From Lachnospiraceae bacterium (GTDB lineage: Bacteria > Bacillota > Clostridia > Lachnospirales > Lachnospiraceae): DNA of 64,000 nt. This document shows positions 42,941 through 51,060 of the stretch, piece after piece. Below the pieces are notes generated by a model. It ran no database searches and had not been told where the DNA came from. It worked only from the letters and a program-made list of their open reading frames with translations. The stretch is from contig JAFWTY010000040.1 of NCBI GenBank assembly GCA_017518735.1, positions 1 to 64,000 on the forward strand, in the 5' to 3' direction. The translations under genes were made by a program, and so were the position numbers. The number at the start of each line of letters is the position of its first letter. Position 1 is the first letter of the stretch.

Positions 42941-45238
42941 ATGAAATCAAAAAAACTAATCTCAGTTTTACTGGTATTTGTAATGACTGCAGGGCTTTTA
43001 AGTGCCGGTGCATGCAATAAGGCGGAAAATGAAGAATCCTCTTCCGTTCTTCCGTCCGAAGTAGCTTCAGAAGTTGTTTCCGAAGAGCCTTCTGAAGAAA
43101 AAAGCAACAAGCCCGTGGTCGGAACCAAGATTATCGATGATAATTTTGATGAAGAAGAAGGTGAACCCGTTAACTGGAGAACCTACACGAACGGCGGAAA
43201 ATACGAGCTTTATGTAGAAAACGGTGAACTGGTTGCAGACATCTCCGACGCCGGAAATCTGGAGTATTCCATTCAGGCATATCGTGACGGTTTCGCCATG
43301 GTAAAGGGTTGCGAGTATGAAGTCGAGTTTGATATCCGCTCGGAAATTGACAGAGTCATTGAGTGGAGAATTCAGTTAAACGGTGGCGACTACCATGCTT
43401 ACTATCTTGAAACAGACATGCCGATTGGCCCGGAAACTACTCATGTACAGAGAAAATTCTCCATGGGAGAGGGCTCGGACCTTGCTCCCCGCTTCTGCTT
43501 CAATATGGGCTTCCAGGGTGAGTTGGATCCTTCTGTGGCACACAAAGTCTATATCGACAACATTGTAATTACCGTTTCGGATGTGGCACAGGCAGAAGAA
43601 ATCCCTACCCTCGATGATCCGGTTTCCATCAAAACCAATCAGGTCGGATATGAAACCAACAGCGATAAATACTTTGTAGTAAAGAAAGATGACAAAGTAA
43701 CCACTTTTGAAATCAAAGATTATAAGACAAATGAAGTTGTTTACACCGGTACCATGGGTGAACCCGTAAACTCTCTTACAACTGGTTCTCCCCAGCGCCA
43801 GGGCGATTTCAGCGACTTTAAGACACCCGGTATATATTATATTTCCATAGAAGGTGTGGAAGACTCCTATCCGTTCGTGATCGGAGATGACATCTATGCC
43901 GATTCCTACAAAGACGTGGTTCGTGTTCTTACCTTACAGCGTTGCGGTATGGAACTTGATACCAAAATGGCAGGTGACTTTGCTCATCCCGAATGCCATA
44001 TGCAGAAAGGCATCATTTACGGAACCAACACCACAATCGATGTTTCCGGTGGCTGGCATGATGCAGGTGACTACGGAAAATACGTAGTTCCCGGAGCAAA
44101 AACGATTGCAGATCTCTTCCTTACTTACAAGGAATGCGAAGCATCCATGAGCGACAATCTGGATATTCCGGAAAGCGGAAACGGTGTTCCCGATCTTCTG
44201 GATGAGGCAAGATACGAATTGGAATTCTTCTTCAAGATGCAGGCTGCCAACGGCGGTGTATATCATAAAGTAACCGGTCTGGACTTCCCTGACGTGGTTA
44301 TGCCTGAAGAAGAAACTCAGGATCTCTATGTATTCCCGATCTCCACTACCGCCACCGGCGACTTCGCCGCTGTAATGGCTATGGCATATGATATTTACAA
44401 ACCCTACGATGAAGCTTTTGCTGAGAAATGTCTCGCAGCATCCAAGAAGGCATACGAATACATGGATAAGAATGCACTGAATGACAAGACAGGATTTAAG
44501 AATCCCGATGATGTCAATACCGGTGAATATCCCGACTCCAACAACAAAGACGAATTCTTCTGGGCAAGCGTGGAACTCTTCCTTGCAACCGGAGATACAA
44601 AATATGAAGACAAGGCTTTGGAACTTGCAAACCTGAAATTCAATGCAGGACTTGGCTGGGCAGATGTCGGAACCTACGGTATGTATGATTATCTGATGTA
44701 TGCAAAAGAGAAAAAGGTTACCAATGACTTATCCAATATTCTGACAGAAAAACTCAACAAAATGGCTGAGAATGAACTCTCAGGTCTGGAATCCGATGTA
44801 TTCTTCATCTCTATGAGAGGTAACTTCCCTTGGGGAAGCAACATGACCGTAGCAAACAACGCTATGCTCTATCATATGATTTATAACATCACCGGAGATG
44901 AAACCTTTGAGTACTATTCCGTCCACGGTCTGGATTACATCTACGGTATCAACGCTGCCGGCTACTGCTTCGTAACCGGTGTCGGCACCCTTTGTCCAGA
45001 ACATCCTCACCATCGTCCTTCCCAGGCTGTAGGAAAGGCTGTTCCCGGTATGGTAGTCGGCGGACCGAACTCCAAGCCGGAAGACTCCTATGCAAAGGCA
45101 GTTCTTCGCGATCGTCTCTCCGGAGCAAGATACGTGGATAACGATGCAAGCTACTCCACCAACGAAATCACGATTTACTGGAACTCGCCGGTTATTTACC
45201 TGCTCTTCCAGGAACGCAGCAAATACGGAGTTAAATAA
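42941..45238 (+). CDS. GH9 endoglucanase, cell-surface lipoprotein
   Basis: A cellulase that should cut beta-1,4-glucan at the cell surface. The signal peptide ends in SAGAC with the lipidated Cys at residue 25, followed by a Ser/Glu-rich spacer. Next are a CBM4/9-like carbohydrate-binding domain (about 50-210), the Ig-like CelD-N domain (about 230-310), and a GH9 (alpha/alpha)6 catalytic domain to the end. The catalytic base region is DVSGGWHDAGDYGKYV (Asp374 and Asp377), and the acid is probably Glu742 in STNEITIYWNSP. ATG 42941 has an AGGAGGG site. It is a single-gene unit with a terminator. Polymer specificity beyond beta-glucan is not provable here. Confidence 0.93.
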   Translation: MKSKKLISVLLVFVMTAGLLSAGACNKAENEESSSVLPSEVASEVVSEEPSEEKSNKPVVGTKIIDDNFDEEEGEPVNWRTYTNGGKYELYVENGELVADISDAGNLEYSIQAYRDGFAMVKGCEYEVEFDIRSEIDRVIEWRIQLNGGDYHAYYLETDMPIGPETTHVQRKFSMGEGSDLAPRFCFNMGFQGELDPSVAHKVYIDNIVITVSDVAQAEEIPTLDDPVSIKTNQVGYETNSDKYFVVKKDDKVTTFEIKDYKTNEVVYTGTMGEPVNSLTTGSPQRQGDFSDFKTPGIYYISIEGVEDSYPFVIGDDIYADSYKDVVRVLTLQRCGMELDTKMAGDFAHPECHMQKGIIYGTNTTIDVSGGWHDAGDYGKYVVPGAKTIADLFLTYKECEASMSDNLDIPESGNGVPDLLDEARYELEFFFKMQAANGGVYHKVTGLDFPDVVMPEEETQDLYVFPISTTATGDFAAVMAMAYDIYKPYDEAFAEKCLAASKKAYEYMDKNALNDKTGFKNPDDVNTGEYPDSNNKDEFFWASVELFLATGDTKYEDKALELANLKFNAGLGWADVGTYGMYDYLMYAKEKKVTNDLSNILTEKLNKMAENELSGLESDVFFISMRGNFPWGSNMTVANNAMLYHMIYNITGDETFEYYSVHGLDYIYGINAAGYCFVTGVGTLCPEHPHHRPSQAVGKAVPGMVVGGPNSKPEDSYAKAVLRDRLSGARYVDNDASYSTNEITIYWNSPVIYLLFQERSKYGVK

Positions 45239-45260
45239 TCCAAAGAAACGACATACAAAA

Positions 45261-45287
45261 AGAGGCTTCCAAACGAAGCCTCTTTTT
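45261..45287. terminator. bidirectional intrinsic terminator
   Basis: A perfect 9-bp stem (AGAGGCTTC / GAAGCCTCT) with a 5-base loop is followed by six T, with A residues on the other side. It ends the cellulase gene on the plus strand and the phosphopantetheinyl transferase gene on the minus strand. Confidence 0.88.
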
Positions 45288-45324
45288 TATTATTCAATCA
45301 TATTATTTGATATTTCCTGCTTTT

Positions 45325-46041
45325 TTACCAGCAGATGATGTCTCTGCACTTGTCGCATACACAGATTACATATTCGCCATCATCCAGTTCCTGAATTCTT
45401 ACATATGCAAGAACGTCCCTACCGGCCTGAATCGTTTTTTTCTTGAAATCAACCGTGAAATCGGAAAGCAGTCTGCTCATTCCTTCGCCCGTAAACTTGA
45501 TAAAGCTTTCTTTTCCGGAAAAAATGGCAAACGGCGGATAAGCACTCTTCTTTTCTTTCTCGGTAAAATACTTCTGAATCAGTCCGTCCGAAATTTCACG
45601 TTTTTCCTGTACGTCGATTCCGACGGGGTGACAGCTTAACGCAACAGCCACATAATCTCCGGAATGAGAAATATTGAAATAGATTCCAGGATAATCGGGA
45701 AGGTAAGGCTTTCCGTTTTTGCCGTATTCGATCTGCAGTTTCTTCATCTGCCCTGCGCGAAACAGCACATCCTCGCCGAGTTCGTTTTTATACGTCATAT
45801 ACTTCTCATGGCGATGTCCTACGTCTTTTCTGCCGACACTTAGGGAAAGATAATCGTAAAGACCGCTCTGAAGCAACATTCCGGCCGCAAAAGCGCGTAC
45901 CTTATCCTTCGGCTGTTTCACCTCATCCATTTTGCGTTTGCGTTCTTCACATAATAAGGACACTTTCTCATTGAAAGTGTCCCTGTCGTCTTCAAACATT
46001 GCATAGTATTCTTTTACATTTGCTTTGTAAACATAAATCAT
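45325..46041 (-). CDS. 4'-phosphopantetheinyl transferase superfamily protein (Sfp-like)
   Basis: This should attach the phosphopantetheine arm of CoA to a carrier protein. Motifs are NISHSGDYVAVALS, the magnesium-binding GIDVQEKRE, and FSGKESFIKFTGEG, matching the W/F-x-x-K-E-S pattern. Its 238 residues match the Sfp-type double-length form rather than AcpS. No polyketide, peptide synthetase or carrier-protein gene lies in the window, so its partner is elsewhere; it may also serve fatty-acid synthesis. It follows aspS by about 40 bases and so may be the last gene of hisS-aspS. Confidence 0.87.
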   Translation of the reverse strand: MIYVYKANVKEYYAMFEDDRDTFNEKVSLLCEERKRKMDEVKQPKDKVRAFAAGMLLQSGLYDYLSLSVGRKDVGHRHEKYMTYKNELGEDVLFRAGQMKKLQIEYGKNGKPYLPDYPGIYFNISHSGDYVAVALSCHPVGIDVQEKREISDGLIQKYFTEKEKKSAYPPFAIFSGKESFIKFTGEGMSRLLSDFTVDFKKKTIQAGRDVLAYVRIQELDDGEYVICVCDKCRDIICW

Positions 46042-46084
46042 CCCTGTATTTCCCCCTCAAAACTACATACGTAAGACGATCTGT

Positions 46085-47899
46085 TTATTCGTTCTCTTCC
46101 TTCTCAGGTAAAACTACCTTGATGCAAAGCTCTTCCAACTGCTTTTCATCCACCACGTTGGGAGCTTCGCTCATTAAGTCGGACGCATCCTTTACCTTCG
46201 GGAAAGCCATAACATCACGGATGGAGTCAGCCTTTACCATCAGCATGATCATACGGTCAAGGCCGTATGCCAGTCCTGCGTGAGGCGGAACACCGTACTT
46301 GAATGCATCAAGCAGGAATCCGAAACGCTCCTGTGCCTGCTCTTTGGTAAAGCCGAGCATCTCAAACATCTTCTCCTGAATGTCTCCCTGATGGATACGG
46401 ACGGAGCCGCCGCCAAGCTCGGTACCGTTTAATACGATATCATATGCTTTTGCACGAACTCTTCCGGGATCGGAATCCAGGTAAGGAATATCTTCATCCA
46501 TGGGCATGGTAAACGGATGGTGAACCGCTACGAAACGGTTCTCATCTTCGCTCCACTCAAGTAGAGGGAACTCCGTTACCCAAAGGAAGTTGTATTTGTC
46601 ATGATCGATTAAGCCCATCTCTTCGCCAAGCTTTAATCTGAGGGCTCCGAGTACAGCCCAGACTACGGTATTTTTGTCTGCTGCAAATAAGAGCAAGTCG
46701 CCCGGTTCTCCGCCCATGGCATCAACCAAAGCTTTCAACTGCTCTTCCGTCATGAATTTTGCGAAGGAAGACTTGTAGGTTCCGTCTGCATTGACTGCAA
46801 GGTAAGCAAGACCCTTTGCGCCGTAATCTTTTGCAAAATCAACCAGTGCATCAATCTTCTTACGAGGCATCTCTGCCTGTCCCTTGGCATTCAGACCGCG
46901 AACGGATCCGCCGTTGTCAAGTGCACCGGTGAATACACCGAAACCGCAACCTGCAACAACATCAGATACATCTACTAATTCCATGCCGAATCTGGTGTCC
47001 GGTTTGTCGGAACCGAAACGGTTCATTGCATCAATCCATTTCATTCTCTCCAAAGGAAGAGGAACATCGATACCGATGCTATCCTTAAATACCTTTGCAA
47101 TAAGTCTTTCATTTACGTCCAGAACATCTTCCACATCCACGAAGGATAATTCCATGTCGACCTGTGTGAATTCCGGCTGTCTGTCCGCACGAAGGTCCTC
47201 GTCACGGAAGCATTTTGCAACCTGGAAGTAACGGTCATAACCGGAGCACATAAGCAGCTGTTTGAAAAGCTGAGGTGACTGCGGTAATGCATAGAAGGTG
47301 CCGGGATGAACACGGCTGGGTACAAGATAGTCTCTTGCGCCTTCCGGTGTGGACTTCATAAGAATCGGAGTTTCGATTTCGAGGAAGCCTTCCTCGGATA
47401 AGAAGTTGCGGATTCTCTGTACCACTTCGGAACGCATGATGATGTTCTTCTGCAGATCCGGTCTTCTTAAATCGAGGTATCTGTATTTCAAACGAATCTC
47501 TTCCTTGGTCTTGCAGTCTGCTTCCACCGGGAAGGGAGGAGTCAGTGCCTCGGAAAGGATTCTTAAGGAATTTGCTCTTACTTCAATCGTACCGGTCTTC
47601 AATGCTTCGTTTGCCGCACCGCCGCGCTTTACGACTTTGCCGACAACAGCGATAACAAACTCGGAACGAAGTGCACATGCTTTTTCAAAGTTTGCAGCAT
47701 CGACGAATTCATCGCCCTCGCCCTGCTCGAAGATAATCTGCAGGATTCCGCTTCGGTCACGTAAGTCGGTAAAAATAATACCGCCCTTGTTTCTGCTCTT
47801 TGCAACCCAACCCATTACGGTCACGGTCTGCCCTAAATTCGCTTCGGAAACCTCCGTACAGCGATGTGTTCTTTTTAATCCGTTCATGGACTCAGCCAT
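46085..47899 (-). CDS. aspS: aspartyl-tRNA synthetase
   Basis: It charges tRNA-Asp. The 604 residues have an N-terminal OB-fold anticodon domain, class II motif 2 (FRDEDLRADRQPEFTQVDME), a bacterial GAD insertion and motif 3 (GLAYGLDRMIML). The ATG has a perfect GGAGGA site. It lies 37 bases after hisS, a classic Firmicutes pair. Confidence 0.98.
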   Translation of the reverse strand: MAESMNGLKRTHRCTEVSEANLGQTVTVMGWVAKSRNKGGIIFTDLRDRSGILQIIFEQGEGDEFVDAANFEKACALRSEFVIAVVGKVVKRGGAANEALKTGTIEVRANSLRILSEALTPPFPVEADCKTKEEIRLKYRYLDLRRPDLQKNIIMRSEVVQRIRNFLSEEGFLEIETPILMKSTPEGARDYLVPSRVHPGTFYALPQSPQLFKQLLMCSGYDRYFQVAKCFRDEDLRADRQPEFTQVDMELSFVDVEDVLDVNERLIAKVFKDSIGIDVPLPLERMKWIDAMNRFGSDKPDTRFGMELVDVSDVVAGCGFGVFTGALDNGGSVRGLNAKGQAEMPRKKIDALVDFAKDYGAKGLAYLAVNADGTYKSSFAKFMTEEQLKALVDAMGGEPGDLLLFAADKNTVVWAVLGALRLKLGEEMGLIDHDKYNFLWVTEFPLLEWSEDENRFVAVHHPFTMPMDEDIPYLDSDPGRVRAKAYDIVLNGTELGGGSVRIHQGDIQEKMFEMLGFTKEQAQERFGFLLDAFKYGVPPHAGLAYGLDRMIMLMVKADSIRDVMAFPKVKDASDLMSEAPNVVDEKQLEELCIKVVLPEKEENE

Positions 47900-47936
47900 T
47901 GTTTCTATCCTCCGAAAATCTAATAATTTACTCTTT

Positions 47937-49199
47937 TTAATTCTTCAGCGCTTCACGATAGAAGTCTTCGAACTGCGTATATCCGTCCGCTTCCAACTGT
48001 TCTTTCTGGAATTTCTTGTTCTTGTTCATTCTTGCCACAAGCACAGTCTTTCCTTCCGCACGAAGTGCCTGTGCCTTGGCAATAATCTCGCCAAGTCTCT
48101 CTCCGTCCACACCTTTCTCTACCAGGAAAGCGGTCTTCTCTGTGCTTCCGGGAGCCTTCACGCCCTGTTCCATCATGATTGTGATGATTCTCTCAAATCC
48201 AATGGAGAAACCGCAGGCAGGAGTATCCTGACCGGTGAATTTGCCGATCATTTTATCATATCTTCCGCCACCCGCTACGGAGCAGTTTAATTCCTTCATT
48301 TCGATTTCAAAAATCGTACCGGTATAATAGCTCATACCGCGAACCAGTGTCGGATCAAATACGATTTCACAGTCCGCAGCCATGGATGCTTCCACTGCGG
48401 AAAAGATTTCCTTAAGATTGTCTGCGGCATTGCCTTCGATATACTCGCCCAAAGTCTCTTTTAAGAAACTAAGTTTGTCGTCCTGCTTGTTGAACTCTTC
48501 AAACAACGCTCTGTACTTTGCGATTGCATCCACGGAGAATCCGTCTTCGGTTAAGCATTCGCAAACACCGTCCAGACCGATTTTATCCATTTTATCCAGC
48601 TGGATAAAAACGTTGTCATAGTCACTCTCCGCAAAGCCGGAGTAGGAAGCCATCGCTTTTAAGATACGACGGTCATTGATATGTACCTTAAAGCCCTTAA
48701 AGCCCACACGACCAAGTAAGGTCGTCGTAGCCAATACAAGCTCGATTTCGGCCAAATTGGAGGCTTCTCCGAGGATATCGATATCACACTGCATAAACTG
48801 ACGGAAACGGCCTTTCTGGGGACGATCCGCACGCCATACGTTGCCCATCTGAAGTGCCTTAAAAGGCTTCGGCAGATTTGCTGCGTTATTTGCATAGAAA
48901 CGACAGAGCGGAACCGTTAAATCATAACGAAGTCCGCTGTCCACCAAATCGTTTTCTTCTTTGGCATCGGCAAGATTTAATTTCTCTCCGCGCTTTAAAA
49001 TCTTAAAGATCAGTTTTTCGTTTTCACCGCCCTGCTTGGAGCAAAGGTTTTCAATATGCTCTACGGCAGGTGTCTCAATCTGGGTAAAGCCGAAGGAGGA
49101 ATAGGTTTTGCGAATTTCGTTCATCACGTAATTACGAAGTTCCATCTCCTGGGGCGTAATGTCCTTCATACCCGTTGTAGGTTTTTTAATTAAATCCAT
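47937..49199 (-). CDS. hisS: histidyl-tRNA synthetase
   Basis: It charges tRNA-His. It is a 420-residue class II synthetase with motif 2 in LRYDLTVPLCRFYA, the two histidine-specific segments (LVRGMSYYTGTIFE is the second), and a C-terminal anticodon domain. The upstream gap is only about 95 bases, so a T-box leader does not fit. A candidate promoter and a small hairpin lie there. Confidence 0.97.
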   Translation of the reverse strand: MDLIKKPTTGMKDITPQEMELRNYVMNEIRKTYSSFGFTQIETPAVEHIENLCSKQGGENEKLIFKILKRGEKLNLADAKEENDLVDSGLRYDLTVPLCRFYANNAANLPKPFKALQMGNVWRADRPQKGRFRQFMQCDIDILGEASNLAEIELVLATTTLLGRVGFKGFKVHINDRRILKAMASYSGFAESDYDNVFIQLDKMDKIGLDGVCECLTEDGFSVDAIAKYRALFEEFNKQDDKLSFLKETLGEYIEGNAADNLKEIFSAVEASMAADCEIVFDPTLVRGMSYYTGTIFEIEMKELNCSVAGGGRYDKMIGKFTGQDTPACGFSIGFERIITIMMEQGVKAPGSTEKTAFLVEKGVDGERLGEIIAKAQALRAEGKTVLVARMNKNKKFQKEQLEADGYTQFEDFYREALKN

Positions 49200-49253
49200 A
49201 ATATCATCCTAACCTTTATCTATTCTCCGGCATTCTCGCCGGCACAACACTTT

Positions 49254-49282
49254 ATTGTACACTGATTGTGTCAAAAAAACAA
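49254..49282 (-). promoter_or_regulatory. candidate promoter of hisS-aspS
   Basis: On the minus strand, TTGTTT (49282-49277) and TACAAT (49259-49254) are 17 bases apart. The leader of about 50 bases holds a short perfect hairpin (CCGGC / GCCGG, 49227-49242). It separates hisS from the accessory block upstream. Confidence 0.45.
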
Positions 49283-49294
49283 TAAGTGTCCCGT

Positions 49295-50452
49295 TTACAG
49301 TTTTTCCTGAATCATCTCTCGGATCGTGAATCCGACAGCCAACGCCACCGTCACAAAAGCCGGTGCCACCATCCACCAGTGCGTAGCCGTTCCGATCACG
49401 TATACACCGGCATCTTCGCTGTAATAGTTAATACTTGCGCTGACAATGAAGTTTAGGGCTATCATCAGAATGGTCAGATAAGACATCGTATTTCCGATAA
49501 TACTGCCCAGATATATGATGATAATAACGCAGACCGCCGCGAGTGCAAGCCACAGGAATACACCGCGCAGAATGTTTTTGACGGCAAAAATCTGAAGGAT
49601 CAGCGTTGTGGCATATACTTCCATGGAAGCACAGAACCACGCATCCACGCTCTCGGAATACATGCGGTTGGCATGCCATACACAGTAGATTAAGAAAACC
49701 ACAACCGGAGCCGCCATGGTGATAATTCGAACCGCACGGAACTGATCTAGAATGCGATAGAATCCGCTGATGTTTACGAAGAAAAACATTCCCGCTCCGC
49801 AAAGGAGAATCATAATTACCAGGAAAACCGCTTCAAACGGAGTAAATACGTGCTTCATGTCGCGGATGGCATCGTCAGGCTGTAAGAGTTTTCGGTTCAA
49901 CCACGCTCCGAACATGGAACTCAATACATTGATTAAGATGAATGCAACCAGCAGGTTCCCGAAAATGATCCATGCCGGGGAATTGATATCCATATACGGT
50001 CCCATTACGCTGACGCGTGCAAAAATCACAAAACCGCTCCATAACGCGGTTATAAAATTCACCATACGGGTGAATCTCACCTGCTTAAAATGAACCGCAA
50101 AGCAGAAAAGTGCTACCGCAATTGCTGAAAAAATCGATGCATAGGATGCATTCATATGCTCCGTAATTTCGGACAGTCTGGCTCCGTGATTCTTGAGTAT
50201 GGGAACAACGCTCATGTAGATTACACATGCAAAAAAGCCGACCCATCCAAGAACCAGAATCAACGCTGAAATGGATTCGATCATACGAATCCGGTAAGGC
50301 TCCATGGATTTTGATTCTTCTTTTCGGATTTCTTTTTTTCGAAAACGGGCATACTTACGTACGAAGGAGTCAAAAGCCTCCTCCCTTTCTCCGAGTCCGG
50401 AAAACGTTTCCAGGAAATCCGTTATTTCAAATCCCAATGGTGTTTTTGCCAT
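49295..50452 (-). CDS. polytopic membrane protein of unknown function
   Basis: I do not recognise this protein. It has 385 residues. The first 55 are soluble and charged (FVRKYARFRKKEIRKEE), and then about ten hydrophobic segments follow to the end. No transporter motif is visible. It starts 29 bases after the radical SAM gene with a weak ribosome binding site and is the last gene of the kinase-FHA-AAA block, so it may be the membrane component or target of that system (inference). It shows no signal peptide or lipobox. Confidence 0.8.
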   Translation of the reverse strand: MAKTPLGFEITDFLETFSGLGEREEAFDSFVRKYARFRKKEIRKEESKSMEPYRIRMIESISALILVLGWVGFFACVIYMSVVPILKNHGARLSEITEHMNASYASIFSAIAVALFCFAVHFKQVRFTRMVNFITALWSGFVIFARVSVMGPYMDINSPAWIIFGNLLVAFILINVLSSMFGAWLNRKLLQPDDAIRDMKHVFTPFEAVFLVIMILLCGAGMFFFVNISGFYRILDQFRAVRIITMAAPVVVFLIYCVWHANRMYSESVDAWFCASMEVYATTLILQIFAVKNILRGVFLWLALAAVCVIIIIYLGSIIGNTMSYLTILMIALNFIVSASINYYSEDAGVYVIGTATHWWMVAPAFVTVALAVGFTIREMIQEKL

Positions 50453-50481
50453 ATCTGTTCTTACGTTCTCTTTTTGTTTTC

Positions 50482-51060
50482 TTATTCTTTGGACAAAAAT
50501 CCCGCAGGATGAATGCCGACGCTTACGATACCGTCCTGCGCCGCAAATGAATCGATGATTCTGCGGTCTGTCTTTATATATTCTTCGTACTGCTCTTTCT
50601 TATTTTCATTCAGGAAATGAATGATCTGATTGGAGGAACCTTTAAGAATCTCTCCGTGATTTTCCTCCTGCCGGTACTCTCCGTCTACCAGGACCGATAC
50701 CCTCTCCAGCAGTCTTTCATAGACTTCCTTCTTTTCTTCCCTGATTTCATTCAGCGTAAATCCGGTAAAAAGAAGAACATCGTCGCAAAAATCTTTCAGT
50801 CCGTCCAGGAGCCATACCAGTTCTTCCGCCTGCAAGAGAGGTTCTCCCCCCGTAACGGATATGCCGGTGAGCGCATAGTCTTTTATGGCCGCACGGCACA
50901 TCGCCAGAACCATTTCCTTCGGAACTTCTTTTCCTTCGAAAGGCTGCAATTCCGGATTCGCACAACCCGGGCATTTTCTTTCACATCCCTGAAGCCACAA
51001 TCCGAGCCTTTCCCCGGGTCCCAGAGCATGGATGGGATACAGCACACGCCCCAGTCTCAT
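50482..51060 (-). CDS. NrdG-like radical SAM activase, single 4Fe-4S cluster
   Basis: A small radical SAM protein of 192 residues. It carries the cluster motif CERKCPGC (Cys26, 30, 33; C-x3-C-x2-C), the SAM-contact motif TGGEPLLQ and little else, like the activating enzymes of anaerobic ribonucleotide reductase. No glycyl-radical enzyme or reductase gene is nearby. Its ATG overlaps the stop of the AAA+ ATPase gene by four bases, so it is translationally coupled to that gene and probably acts in the same system. The usual role of such proteins is to make a radical on a partner protein; whether that holds here is unknown. Confidence 0.87.
   Translation of the reverse strand: MRLGRVLYPIHALGPGERLGLWLQGCERKCPGCANPELQPFEGKEVPKEMVLAMCRAAIKDYALTGISVTGGEPLLQAEELVWLLDGLKDFCDDVLLFTGFTLNEIREEKKEVYERLLERVSVLVDGEYRQEENHGEILKGSSNQIIHFLNENKKEQYEEYIKTDRRIIDSFAAQDGIVSVGIHPAGFLSKE

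Noticed and set aside
47349-48290. Plus-strand open frame of 313 codons
   Set aside because: It crosses antisense through the conserved aspS and hisS genes and is a shadow of their codon bias.
49200-49294. T-box riboswitch before hisS-aspS
   Set aside because: The gap is only about 95 bases and shows neither a T-box sequence nor the long leader needed.
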